10,631 bases of DNA from a bacterium (GCA_030641245.1 DAOWHU010000056.1:1-10631), one strand, 5' to 3'. Positions 1-6,013 are shown, counted from the first letter of the stretch. Notes: generated from the sequence alone by a model not told the origin. A program made the numbers and translations.

Positions 1-1206
1 AACAAATTCGTTGGCAGTAATGACAATATCCATATCTTGATTTTGACCATTCCCTAGTTCCTTTCTTTCCGCCTCATATTTTTTAGAAGTACACGGCATC
101 ACCGAAATATTAACAATATTTTCTGGATAAATTTTTTTCTTTTCGGCATAATAAGTTTTAACCATAGAACTCATCATTCCTTGAGGCGAACGACAACTCG
201 ACAAATTAGGAATTAATTCAGGATAATATTTTTCGACATACAAAACCCAAGAAGAGCAACAACTAGTAAACATTGGAAAGTTTACTTTTCTACCACTTAT
301 TTTTTTCTTGATTTTACTCACTAATTCATTGGCCTCTTCGACAATGGTTAGATCAGCCGAAAAAGAAGTATCGAAAACCAAATCAGCACCCATCATTCTC
401 AAGGCCGTAATTATTTGACCCTCCACCAAAGTTCCAGGTTCCATCCCAAAGGCTTCTCCGATTGTAAAACGAACCGATGGAGCTACTTGAAAAATTTTTA
501 TTTTTTCACTATCCAGCAAAACTTCCTCTAGTTCTTTAATGTTGAACTTTTCCGTAATAGCCGCCGTTGGACAATGATTAACACACTGACCACAGTAAAT
601 ACAATCCAAAGGAATTTCCCCAGGAGTTCCAACGCTGGTTTTAATTCCTCGATAATTTATTCCGTAAGAATCAATAGTTTGAATCAACTGACAAGCTTGA
701 ACACAACGTCCACATTCAATGCAATATTGACTATCTCTATAAATAGAGGGGTTTTTGCCATCAACCACTCTGTTTTTCAAACTCTCTTTCAACAACTTCA
801 GCTGTTCTTCTCTGGAAAAGTTTTTGGTATCAGGCACAAAGTCATCCACATCTATTCCTAATTTTCCAGCCAACGTCTGCAACTCACAATGGTTATTACT
901 GGGGCAACTTCCACATTTTCCAAAATGATCCGCCCAAAGTAATTCCAGGTTATATCGTCGCGCTCTTTCAATATCAAAATCCTCGGTAATAATTTCTAGA
1001 CCTTCCTCGACTTTAGTTTGACAAGAAGTCACCAAGCCTCGATGTTTATTGGTCTTAACTAAGCACATTCTACAAACTCCTTCCGATGGGCCTAAATCAT
1101 TATGTTGACATAAGGTGGGAATAAAAATTTTATTCTCACGGCAAACTTCTAAGACGGTTTGTTCTTCCTTAACTTGATAAGTTTTACTGTCTATTTTTAT
1201 CTGCAT
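1..1206 (-). CDS. hydA: [FeFe] hydrogenase catalytic subunit, HydA-like (C-terminus outside window)
   Basis: This is the catalytic subunit of a soluble NADH-linked [FeFe] hydrogenase, which interconverts protons and H2 in the cytoplasm. Only the first 402 codons are visible; the frame is open at base 1. Domains in order: a [2Fe-2S] domain (C33, C45, C48, C62); a His-ligated cluster motif (H94, C98, C101, C107, followed by ELQ); two ferredoxin-type [4Fe-4S] motifs (C162/165/168/172 and C202/205/208/212); then the H-domain. The H-domain carries L1 as TSCCSSW (314-320) and L2 as MPCTSKKYE (370-378). By family homology C317 and C372 are H-cluster ligands and C316 is the proton-relay cysteine. L1 usually reads TSCCPxW, so Ser at 318 is unusual. 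The L3 motif would lie left of the window. L1 and L2 exclude plain NuoG. The ATG at 1204-1206 has no Shine-Dalgarno sequence and directly abuts a small hairpin. An upstream in-frame stop at 1264-1266 limits any extension to about 19 codons. Confidence 0.95.
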   Translation of the reverse strand, partial: MQIKIDSKTYQVKEEQTVLEVCRENKIFIPTLCQHNDLGPSEGVCRMCLVKTNKHRGLVTSCQTKVEEGLEIITEDFDIERARRYNLELLWADHFGKCGSCPSNNHCELQTLAGKLGIDVDDFVPDTKNFSREEQLKLLKESLKNRVVDGKNPSIYRDSQYCIECGRCVQACQLIQTIDSYGINYRGIKTSVGTPGEIPLDCIYCGQCVNHCPTAAITEKFNIKELEEVLLDSEKIKIFQVAPSVRFTIGEAFGMEPGTLVEGQIITALRMMGADLVFDTSFSADLTIVEEANELVSKIKKKISGRKVNFPMFTSCCSSWVLYVEKYYPELIPNLSSCRSPQGMMSSMVKTYYAEKKKIYPENIVNISVMPCTSKKYEAERKELGNGQNQDMDIVITANEFV

Positions 1207-1257
1207 CGGCTTTGCCGTCCCTGCCCCCAGCACTCCGAGGATAAACTCCGGCAGGGA
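1207..1257 (-). repeat. GC-rich hairpins abutting the hydA start codon
   Basis: Two perfect inverted repeats occupy the space between the GIY-YIG gene and hydA. The outer one pairs TCCCTGCC (1218-1225) with GGCAGGGA (1250-1257) around a 24-base GC-rich loop. The second is CGGC-TTT-GCCG (1207-1217), which ends exactly at the hydA ATG. The base composition is much richer in G and C than the flanking genes. There is no T-run after either stem in the transcribed direction, so it does not look like a normal terminator. It resembles a REP-like dispersed palindrome travelling with the nuclease gene, which is inference. In the mRNA it could also affect hydA translation. Confidence 0.6.
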
Positions 1258-1262
1258 ACTAG

Positions 1263-1553
1263 TTAAAAATTATTATATAAATCTTTCCATTCTAAATTAA
1301 ACTCTTCGATAATTCTCAATTTCCATTTTCGTTTCCATTTTTTCATTTGTTTCTCTTTTTTAATAGCGCTTTTCTTATTATTACACTTTTCATAATAGAC
1401 TAGTTTTTCGATTTTATACCTGCTTGTAAAAAAGTTTAATGCTTTTCTCGATTTATGTTCTCTACCTCTCCTTTTCAGATCATTAGTCATCCCAACATAG
1501 AGTGTTCCATTTCGTTTGCTAGCTAAAATATAAACAAAATAATACTTTGTCAT
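1263..1553 (-). CDS. Small GIY-YIG domain endonuclease, first copy
   Basis: This encodes a single-domain GIY-YIG nuclease of 96 residues, the usual size for the free-standing UPF0213/YhbQ-like group. The motif is V7-Y8-I9 followed by Y19-V20-G21, then R29 and H33 in the helix after it, and E67 as the predicted metal-binding glutamate in KKEKQMKKW. All expected catalytic positions are present, so it may be active. The C-terminal EWKDLY stretch is typical of the family. It sits between two subunit genes of the hydrogenase and has no evident role in hydrogen metabolism. No clear Shine-Dalgarno sequence precedes the ATG. Hairpins lie immediately on both sides, which suggests that the gene and its palindromes arrived together. 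Its in vivo substrate is unknown; members of this group may act on structured DNA, but that is not shown here. Confidence 0.9.
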   Translation of the reverse strand: MTKYYFVYILASKRNGTLYVGMTNDLKRRGREHKSRKALNFFTSRYKIEKLVYYEKCNNKKSAIKKEKQMKKWKRKWKLRIIEEFNLEWKDLYNNF

Positions 1554-1569
1554 GATAATTATCTTGGAC

Positions 1570-1610
1570 CCCTGTCTTCACAGGGATGGTTTAAAAAATA
1601 TTTTTAAACC
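1570..1610. repeat. Paired palindromes between the NuoF-like stop and the GIY-YIG start
   Basis: Two adjacent inverted repeats are visible. CCCTGT-CTTC-ACAGGG (1570-1585) is a perfect 6-bp stem with a four-base loop. GGTTTAAAAA (1588-1597) pairs with TTTTTAAACC (1601-1610) around a 3-base loop, and it overlaps the last codons and stop of the NuoF-like gene. In the leftward transcript the AT-rich stem comes first and the GC stem second; neither is followed by a convincing U-run, so complete termination before the nuclease and hydA is not supported. The CCCTG/CAGGG core also occurs in the hairpin on the other side of the nuclease gene. Confidence 0.6.
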
Positions 1611-2827
1611 AATTCTTTCAACATCTTATAACGAATAACGTCTTTCAATCCCACCACCGAAAACTTTCCCAACGGACAAAAAGTGGTGTTATCTAAAGTC
1701 CAAATTAATTTATATAAATCTTGCCGATCCTCTTGGTTGAAATCACCGTTATCCAGTCTCTCTAAAATTCCCTTCAACCGAAAAGTTCCCTCTCGACAAG
1801 GCACGCATTTTCCACAGGATTCTCGTTGAAAAAAATTAATCCAGCTTAATAAAATCTTCTTTAAATCTTCATGAGCCGAAACCACTAAAACCGAACCCGA
1901 ACCAACTGGAATTTCTGCCTCTCGAGAATAACTAGGAATTTCAGTCAATAAAGACTTGGGAACTATTCGACCCGAGCTACCTCCAATTTGAGCAAATCGT
2001 AGCTCAAATCCCGCTTTAACTCCCCCGGCCGTTTCAATCAACTGTTCGACTGTTTTATCCATCGGCAATTCATACAATCCAGAATTATTAACCGCTCCAT
2101 CGATTGAAAATAATTTTGTCCCCGGAGAATCCAGTTTACCAATTTCAGCAAATTTTTTCCCGCCGTTTTCAATAATCCAGGCCACACTAGACAAAGTTTC
2201 AGCATTATTAACAATAGTCGGTTTTCCGAACAATCCACACTCACTGGGATAAGGCGGTTTAATTTGAGGCTCTCCTCGTTTTCCTTCCAGCGAGTTTATC
2301 AAAGCCGACTCTTCTCCACAAATATAGGCTCCAGCACCATAAAAAATTTCTAAATCTAAATTAAATTTTGAGCCTAGAATCCCCTTTCCCAATAAATCAT
2401 TCTGGTAACAATCTTCTAGGGCCTGCTCAATTTTTTGACCAGCTTCCTTGAAAATTCCATTGATATACAAAAAAGCCTTACTGACTCCAACTGCATAAGC
2501 TCCAATTATTATTCCTTCTAAAATTTGATGAGGATTATTCTCGGCTAAACTTCTATCTTTGAAATTACCTGGTTCCGATTCATCCAAATTGCAAATAAAA
2601 TATTTCGGCCTTGCCTTTTGGCTAGCTACTGCCTCCCATTTCAAACCAATCGGAAAACCGGCTCCTCCTCGACCCTGTAAATTAGATTTTTTCATTTCAG
2701 CCACTACTTCAATTGGCTTCATTTTTTTAAAAACCTTTTTCAAAGCCTTATACCCACCCACCTTCAAATAATCTTGAAGATTCAAGCTTTTTCCAAAAAT
2801 CCAATTTTCAGTCAAAATTTTTACCAT
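1604..2827 (-). CDS. hydB: NADH-binding flavin subunit of the hydrogenase, NuoF/HydB-like
   Basis: This subunit should bind NAD(H) and FMN and pass electrons through a [4Fe-4S] cluster to HydA. Visible motifs are the glycine-rich GRGGAGFPIGLKW (52-64), NLDESEPGNFKDR (80-92), YGAGAYICGEES (163-174), VNNAETL (206-212), an SLBB-like region around 250-290, and cluster ligands C338, C341, C344 and C384. At 407 residues it equals the NuoF core. It lacks the N-terminal thioredoxin-like domain and the C-terminal two-cluster ferredoxin domain found in characterised electron-bifurcating HydB proteins. The start lies 5 bases after the NuoE-like stop, so the two genes are probably cotranscribed. There is no strong Shine-Dalgarno sequence. 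The neighbouring HydA makes a hydrogenase role more likely than a complex I role; the symbol hydB is assigned from context. Confidence 0.93.
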   Translation of the reverse strand: MVKILTENWIFGKSLNLQDYLKVGGYKALKKVFKKMKPIEVVAEMKKSNLQGRGGAGFPIGLKWEAVASQKARPKYFICNLDESEPGNFKDRSLAENNPHQILEGIIIGAYAVGVSKAFLYINGIFKEAGQKIEQALEDCYQNDLLGKGILGSKFNLDLEIFYGAGAYICGEESALINSLEGKRGEPQIKPPYPSECGLFGKPTIVNNAETLSSVAWIIENGGKKFAEIGKLDSPGTKLFSIDGAVNNSGLYELPMDKTVEQLIETAGGVKAGFELRFAQIGGSSGRIVPKSLLTEIPSYSREAEIPVGSGSVLVVSAHEDLKKILLSWINFFQRESCGKCVPCREGTFRLKGILERLDNGDFNQEDRQDLYKLIWTLDNTTFCPLGKFSVVGLKDVIRYKMLKELV

Positions 2828-2832
2828 ACTTA

Positions 2833-3282
2833 CTAATAATCTAAACCTAAATATTCTTGAATCAATTTAATCGCTTTATCGGAAGTAGTCTTAGTATAAA
2901 TAGTTCCATTCAGTCTAATCACTGGCCCTTCCAAACACCGTCCCACACAACTCATTCTTTTCAAACTAAATTTTCTATTAGAATCCCCCTCTTTAATCCT
3001 GAAAAAGCTTTCAACACTTTTAATAATTTTATCGGCATTTTTGGTCTGACAATTAGCACTATCACAAACTTCTATGATTAATTGAGCTAGATTTTTAGTG
3101 TTGATCTCATCATAAAAACTAGCCACGCCAAAAACATGAGCCTCGCTTACTCCAAAATATCGAGCAATCTTTCCAACCGCTTCTTCTGAAACCCAGCCTG
3201 AGTCTTCATTGACAGCCTTAATAGCCGGCAGAATATTTTTCTTTTCCGGTTCATAACGAAGAAGAACTTTTTGTATTGTCAT
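2833..3282 (-). CDS. hydC: [2Fe-2S] thioredoxin-like hydrogenase subunit, NuoE/HydC-like
   Basis: This is the small electron-carrying partner of the flavin subunit. An N-terminal helical part (1-65, with the conserved FGVASFYDEI at 51-60) leads into a thioredoxin-fold [2Fe-2S] domain. The four cluster ligands are C73 and C78 (C-x4-C) and C112 and C116 (C-x3-C), as in NuoE and HydC. The length of 149 residues is normal. It is the first gene of the leftward hydrogenase operon, with a promoter about 40-65 bases upstream. An AGGAG lies about 15 bases before the ATG, too far for ideal use; an in-frame TAA immediately before the ATG excludes an earlier start. The name hydC is given by context rather than by any feature that separates it from NuoE. 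Confidence 0.93.
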   Translation of the reverse strand: MTIQKVLLRYEPEKKNILPAIKAVNEDSGWVSEEAVGKIARYFGVSEAHVFGVASFYDEINTKNLAQLIIEVCDSANCQTKNADKIIKSVESFFRIKEGDSNRKFSLKRMSCVGRCLEGPVIRLNGTIYTKTTSDKAIKLIQEYLGLDY

Positions 3283-3318
3283 TTATTTCTGTTTTATCTC
3301 CTACAATGTTACAACAAA

Positions 3319-3347
3319 ATCATACCCTATTATCCAAAATAACTCAA
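3319..3347 (-). promoter_or_regulatory. Predicted promoter of the hydrogenase operon
   Basis: Reading leftward, a -35 box TTGAGT (complement of 3342-3347) is followed by a 17-base spacer and a -10 box TATGAT (complement of 3319-3324). These match the sigma-70 consensus at 4/6 and 5/6 positions with ideal spacing. Transcription would begin near 3312, giving a leader of about 30 bases before the HydC start. No operator-like palindrome is evident next to it. Confidence 0.65.
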
Positions 3348-3394
3348 ACCAATTTTCTGAAAATCAAATTCACAAAAAACGAACTAAACCCAAT

Positions 3395-3454
3395 TTAAAA
3401 GACGTTTAATGTTTCATCAAAACGCCCTTTAAAAATTCCTGCATAAAAATTCAT
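3395..3454 (-). CDS. Predicted 19-residue small protein with consensus ribosome-binding site
   Basis: A 19-codon frame encodes MNFYAGIFKGRFDETLNVF and ends in TAA. Its ATG is preceded by AAGGAGG (AGGAGG at 3460-3465) with a 5-base gap, the best Shine-Dalgarno sequence in the window. This stands out because most neighbouring genes have weak or no such site. It begins 20 bases downstream of the 73-residue gene and lies just before the hydrogenase promoter. It may be a real small protein, a leader-type peptide, or the surviving start of a decayed gene. The sequence resembles nothing I recognise. Confidence 0.5.
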   Translation of the reverse strand: MNFYAGIFKGRFDETLNVF

Positions 3455-3474
3455 ACAAACCTCCTTGCAATTAA

Positions 3475-3696
3475 TTAATTTCCAGCCAAAATTTCCTTGG
3501 TAGGCTTAACCACTTCTCCATAGATTTTGAAAAAGGAATCCTCTCCAGGCCTAGTAGGTTCAACTTTCCTCACTAGAACTGTTGGTTCCTTTGGATCAGC
3601 CTTCCAGGAAACCAAAAAAGAAGTGCCTTCCCCTGGAACTTCTTCTGCGTACATTATTAGCCTTTTGTTTTTTATATAAATAAACAAGGTAACCAT
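3475..3696 (-). CDS. Hypothetical protein, 73 aa
   Basis: I do not recognise this protein. The first 15 residues are hydrophobic and basic (MVTLFIYIKNKRLIM); the rest is polar, with a proline- and glutamate-rich middle and no cysteines. The start at 3696 is favoured by AAAGGGGG (complement of 3701-3708) four bases upstream. An internal Met at codon 15 would give 59 residues but has only a weak AAGG before it. It is read leftward from a good promoter (3751-3779), with the 19-codon ORF directly after it. The protein diverges from the hydrogenase-linked membrane protein gene, and its position between that gene and the hydrogenase operon could mean a shared theme, but there is no sequence evidence for one. 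Confidence 0.65.
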   Translation of the reverse strand: MVTLFIYIKNKRLIMYAEEVPGEGTSFLVSWKADPKEPTVLVRKVEPTRPGEDSFFKIYGEVVKPTKEILAGN

Positions 3697-3700
3697 GATA

Positions 3701-3708
3701 CCCCCTTT
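3701..3708 (-). promoter_or_regulatory. Shine-Dalgarno sequence fixing the start of the 73-aa gene
   Basis: The leftward strand reads AAAGGGGG four bases before the ATG at 3694-3696. It differs from the consensus AAGGAGG at one central position and is clearly stronger than the site before the alternative Met at codon 15, so it supports the longer start. Confidence 0.55.
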
Positions 3709-3749
3709 CAGAATAAAGTTATTCTAATTAAATATAAGGAACTTATTGC

Positions 3750-3755
3750 TATAAT
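3750..3755 (+). promoter_or_regulatory. Extended -10 promoter for the membrane protein gene
   Basis: TGCTATAAT (3747-3755) is a perfect extended -10 element. The -35 position at the 17-base spacing (3727-3732, ATTAAA) is weak, as is common when an extended -10 is present. Transcription would start near 3762, about 47 bases before the first possible ATG and 86 before the preferred one. The -10 box overlaps the -10 box of the opposite promoter. Confidence 0.55.
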
Positions 3756-3779
3756 AACCCAGCTAAAATAATTTATCAA
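3751..3779 (-). promoter_or_regulatory. Promoter for the 73-aa gene, overlapping the divergent promoter
   Basis: Leftward, TTGATA (complement of 3774-3779) and TATTAT (complement of 3751-3756) are separated by exactly 17 bases; each matches the sigma-70 consensus at 5/6 positions. Its -10 box shares five bases with the rightward -10 box at 3750-3755, so RNA polymerase could not occupy both promoters at once. Confidence 0.6.
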
Positions 3780-3847
3780 ATTAGAAATCTGGAAAATTTT
3801 GCAATTTAATGTTATTATTATTTTATTCAATATTAAATAAAAATCAA

Positions 3848-4372
3848 ATGAATAAAATAATCGGTTTAGTTAAAACCCAATCCTGGGTTGGATGCAAAGC
3901 TAGTGATTTAGCTTGGACGATCGGAATAACCATCGCTATTGTTATTGCCCCGGCTCTTCTAGCTCACTCTCCTGCTAATCAAATCGTAACCGGAACAATT
4001 GTTAATGCCCTACTTTTTTTGGCCGCTTACCGGATGCCCCTTGGCAACGCTATCTTAATCGCCACTTTACCTTCTTCGATCGCTCTTCTCAGAGGCTTAC
4101 TGCCAGCTCCAATAGCAATGCTAATTCCTTATATTATAATTTCTAATATTATTTTAATCTCTTCCTTCTCGGCTTTTAAAAAAACACCCTGGATTGGTGT
4201 CTTAACGGCTAGTTTAGCAAAATTCAGCTTTCTTTACGTCATTGTCTACATTGTGGCTGGGCAACTCAACGCCAATCTAATCGCAATGTTTCAATGGCCT
4301 CAATTAATTACCGCTCTACTCGGCGGATTTATCTTCTTAAATTTAACGAGATTTGTTAAGTCCAAGAACTAG
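3848..4372 (+). CDS. ECF-S-like membrane protein of the family often annotated 'iron hydrogenase'
   Basis: This is a very hydrophobic integral membrane protein of 174 residues with about five to six predicted membrane segments. Key stretches are NQIVTGTIVNALLFLAA, LLPAPIAMLIPYIIISN and MFQWPQLITALLGG. From memory, these match a small membrane protein family, related in layout to ECF transporter S components, that databases label 'iron hydrogenase'. It has no cysteine cluster and cannot be a hydrogenase itself; the label probably comes from its frequent neighbourhood with [FeFe] hydrogenase genes, as here. A function in substrate or cofactor uptake is inference. An earlier in-frame ATG at 3809 would add 13 residues; neither start has a Shine-Dalgarno sequence, and I prefer 3848 because the family-like sequence begins there. 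It is the only rightward gene in the window, and its stop overlaps the convergent gene's stop. Confidence 0.8.
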   Translation: MNKIIGLVKTQSWVGCKASDLAWTIGITIAIVIAPALLAHSPANQIVTGTIVNALLFLAAYRMPLGNAILIATLPSSIALLRGLLPAPIAMLIPYIIISNIILISSFSAFKKTPWIGVLTASLAKFSFLYVIVYIVAGQLNANLIAMFQWPQLITALLGGFIFLNLTRFVKSKN

Positions 4373-4650
4373 GACTTCATTTCATCCAACTGTTTCTCGA
4401 TCCATTTAAGGTCTTTTTCTAGTTCGTAGTTTTCTCTCTGAAGCTTCTTCTCTTTTTGTTCTAGCTCCTCTTCCCTGAGGCGTAATTTATCACCTTCCAT
4501 TTTCAATTTACGTTTCTCCACGTTTAATTCTTCTTCCTGTTTTTCTAAGTCCTTACGTTGATTTTCCTTAACCAAAGACTCAGTCTTCAGTCTTCGTTTT
4601 CGATTTCGAACATCTCTATTTTGATCATCGTTCATTTTTTTATTTTTCAT
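4369..4650 (-). CDS. Small coiled-coil protein, 93 aa
   Basis: I do not recognise a named family. The protein is almost wholly charged: a basic N-terminus (NRKRRLK near residues 16-22) is followed from about residue 25 to the end by Glu/Lys/Leu-rich sequence with heptad-like spacing, predicting one long coiled coil. There is no membrane segment and no cysteine. It is convergent with the membrane protein gene and their stop codons overlap by bases 4369-4372. An internal Met at codon 6 is an alternative start; neither has a Shine-Dalgarno sequence. An extended -10-like sequence TGCTATACT lies just upstream (TATACT is the complement of 4668-4673), which would give a very short leader. Confidence 0.7.
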   Translation of the reverse strand: MKNKKMNDDQNRDVRNRKRRLKTESLVKENQRKDLEKQEEELNVEKRKLKMEGDKLRLREEELEQKEKKLQRENYELEKDLKWIEKQLDEMKS

Positions 4651-4667
4651 TTACTGCCATACGTTGA

Positions 4668-4673
4668 AGTATA
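4668..4673 (-). promoter_or_regulatory. Possible extended -10 promoter for the coiled-coil gene
   Basis: Leftward the sequence reads TGCTATACT, matching an extended -10 at 5/6 hexamer positions. No good -35 box is found at the expected distance. It lies 17 bases before the start codon, so the transcript would have almost no leader. Confidence 0.35.
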
Positions 4674-4686
4674 GCAGCAAAAAATT

Positions 4687-4734
4687 ATTAAGTATTAAGT
4701 ATTAAGTTTAATTTTATGCGAACGAAGTTCGCAT
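4687..4734. repeat. Short tandem repeat next to a perfect hairpin
   Basis: Three exact copies of the 7-base unit ATTAAGT occupy 4687-4707. Nine bases further on, ATGCGAAC (4716-4723) pairs perfectly with GTTCGCAT (4727-4734) around the loop GAA. The hairpin is not followed by a T-run on either strand, so it is not a clear terminator. It lies in the 294-base gap between the coiled-coil gene and mnmA, where I see no gene. Confidence 0.6.
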
Positions 4735-4851
4735 TCATTAAAAATTTTTAAATTGATCATTGATTGCCCGTCTCGCGTCGCTCGCCGAGGCGGAAAAATT
4801 GGTTTATTGAATGAACAATTAATTTAAGAACTTTCATGTTTGAACACAATT

Positions 4852-4932
4852 TGAGGAGAATCCGAACAAGGAACGAAACGTATTGAAAGATACGTTGAGA
4901 GAGTAGCGAAGGATTCGACAAAGAAGCGCGCC
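4852..4932. other. Structured GC-richer intergenic element downstream of mnmA
   Basis: This stretch ends 13 bases before the mnmA stop. GAATCC (4858-4863) pairs with GGATTC (4911-4916) as an outer stem, and AACGTAT (4877-4883) pairs with ATACGTT (4890-4896) as an inner stem. Base composition changes abruptly from the AT-rich sequence before it. I find no convincing gene; the longest ATG frame here is 16 codons (from 4836). It could be a dispersed repeat, an mRNA 3'-end structure or a small RNA, and the sequence does not decide between these. Confidence 0.4.
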
Positions 4933-4944
4933 AAACAAGAAATT

Positions 4945-5988
4945 CTAAACCAATCGAATTATTCCTCCTCCTACAACTTCACGATCACTATAAACCACTA
5001 ACGACTGCCCTTTTGCCACCGCCCATTGTGATTTCTCCAAAACAACTTTCCAGTTGTTTTTTTCTTTGGTAATTTTGCCCGGAGTTAATTGAGCTCGATA
5101 TCGAGATTTGAAAAAATAAGTTTGACCTTCCACTGGCTCCTTACCAATCCAGTTAACTTGATCAACAAGAATTTCTCTGTTTACCAAAGCCGAGTGTTCT
5201 TTGTTTTTGCTAACCAGTAAAATATTTTTCTCCAAATTTTTGCCAATAACATAAAATGGCCCACCCGCTAAATCCAAGCCCTTTCTTTGTCCCTGAGTAT
5301 AATAAGCCAAACCTTGATGTTGGCCTAAAACCACTTCTTTCTCGTCCTCAATATTCCCCGATTGATTTTCTTCAGTACTTAAATTCTTTTTCAAAAAATC
5401 TTGAACTTTTTCTTTTTTATCTAAAAAACAAACATCTTGGGACTCTTTAATTTCGTCAAACCACGCATTTTCCAAGGCCTCTTTTTTCACCTCCTTTTTA
5501 ACTCGATTACCCAGCGGAAAAATTATTTTAGCTAATTCTTTTTGTGTTAATCGGTACAGAAAATAAGATTGGTCTTTTTTTTCGTCTTGTCCTTTAAACA
5601 ATTTAAAAATTCCGTTCTCTTTTTTAATTTGAGCATAATGACCAGTCGCTATCTTATTCGCTCCCAATTCTTCTGCCATTTGTAGCAAGATTTTGAACTT
5701 AACTTCAAAGTTACACTTCACACAGGGATTGGGGGTTCGATTCCGTTGATACTCATCCAGAAAGCCTTTAATGATGCAGTCTGAGAAGATATTCGAAATA
5801 TCTTTTATTACTAATTTCACCCCGATTTTATCCGCCAAAGCCTCAATTTCAGCCAAATTTTTGTCAGGAAACATATTCAAAAAAACCGCTACCGGTTGGT
5901 AGCCCTGTTCTTGCAAAATTTTCACCGTCATCGTCGAATCCACTCCCCCCGAAAATCCCACCACAACTTTTTTGTTATCTTTTATCAT
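4945..5988 (-). CDS. mnmA: tRNA-specific 2-thiouridylase MnmA
   Basis: MnmA places sulfur on C2 of the wobble uridine (U34) of tRNAs for Lys, Glu and Gln, using ATP and a persulfide carried by the enzyme. The N-terminal PP-loop is SGGVDS (13-18). The catalytic nucleophile is C92 in NPCVKCN (87-93), the second catalytic cysteine is C187 in SQDVC (183-187), and the conserved GHYA (116-119) and KDQSYFL (138-144) are present. The C-terminal part contains the PFYVIGK and RYRAQ stretches of the tRNA-binding barrel domains. At 347 residues it is slightly shorter than most members. An additional cysteine (C89) precedes the catalytic one. It starts 25 bases after the stop of the 111-residue gene, so the two are probably cotranscribed. 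No Shine-Dalgarno sequence is seen before the ATG. Confidence 0.97.
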   Translation of the reverse strand: MIKDNKKVVVGFSGGVDSTMTVKILQEQGYQPVAVFLNMFPDKNLAEIEALADKIGVKLVIKDISNIFSDCIIKGFLDEYQRNRTPNPCVKCNFEVKFKILLQMAEELGANKIATGHYAQIKKENGIFKLFKGQDEKKDQSYFLYRLTQKELAKIIFPLGNRVKKEVKKEALENAWFDEIKESQDVCFLDKKEKVQDFLKKNLSTEENQSGNIEDEKEVVLGQHQGLAYYTQGQRKGLDLAGGPFYVIGKNLEKNILLVSKNKEHSALVNREILVDQVNWIGKEPVEGQTYFFKSRYRAQLTPGKITKEKNNWKVVLEKSQWAVAKGQSLVVYSDREVVGGGIIRLV

Positions 5989-6013
5989 AAAATATTGCTA
6001 ATTAATTCCATAA

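Noticed and set aside
574..861. Rightward 95-codon frame as a gene
   Set aside because: It lies wholly antisense to the cysteine-cluster region of hydA, whose identity is certain.
1..1206. Reading the left-edge gene as NuoG of respiratory complex I
   Set aside because: The N-terminal domains are shared with NuoG, but L1 and L2 of the [FeFe] hydrogenase H-domain are present with their cysteines.
4836..4886. 16-codon rightward frame in the structured element
   Set aside because: No ribosome-binding site, very short, and the sequence is better explained by its inverted repeats.
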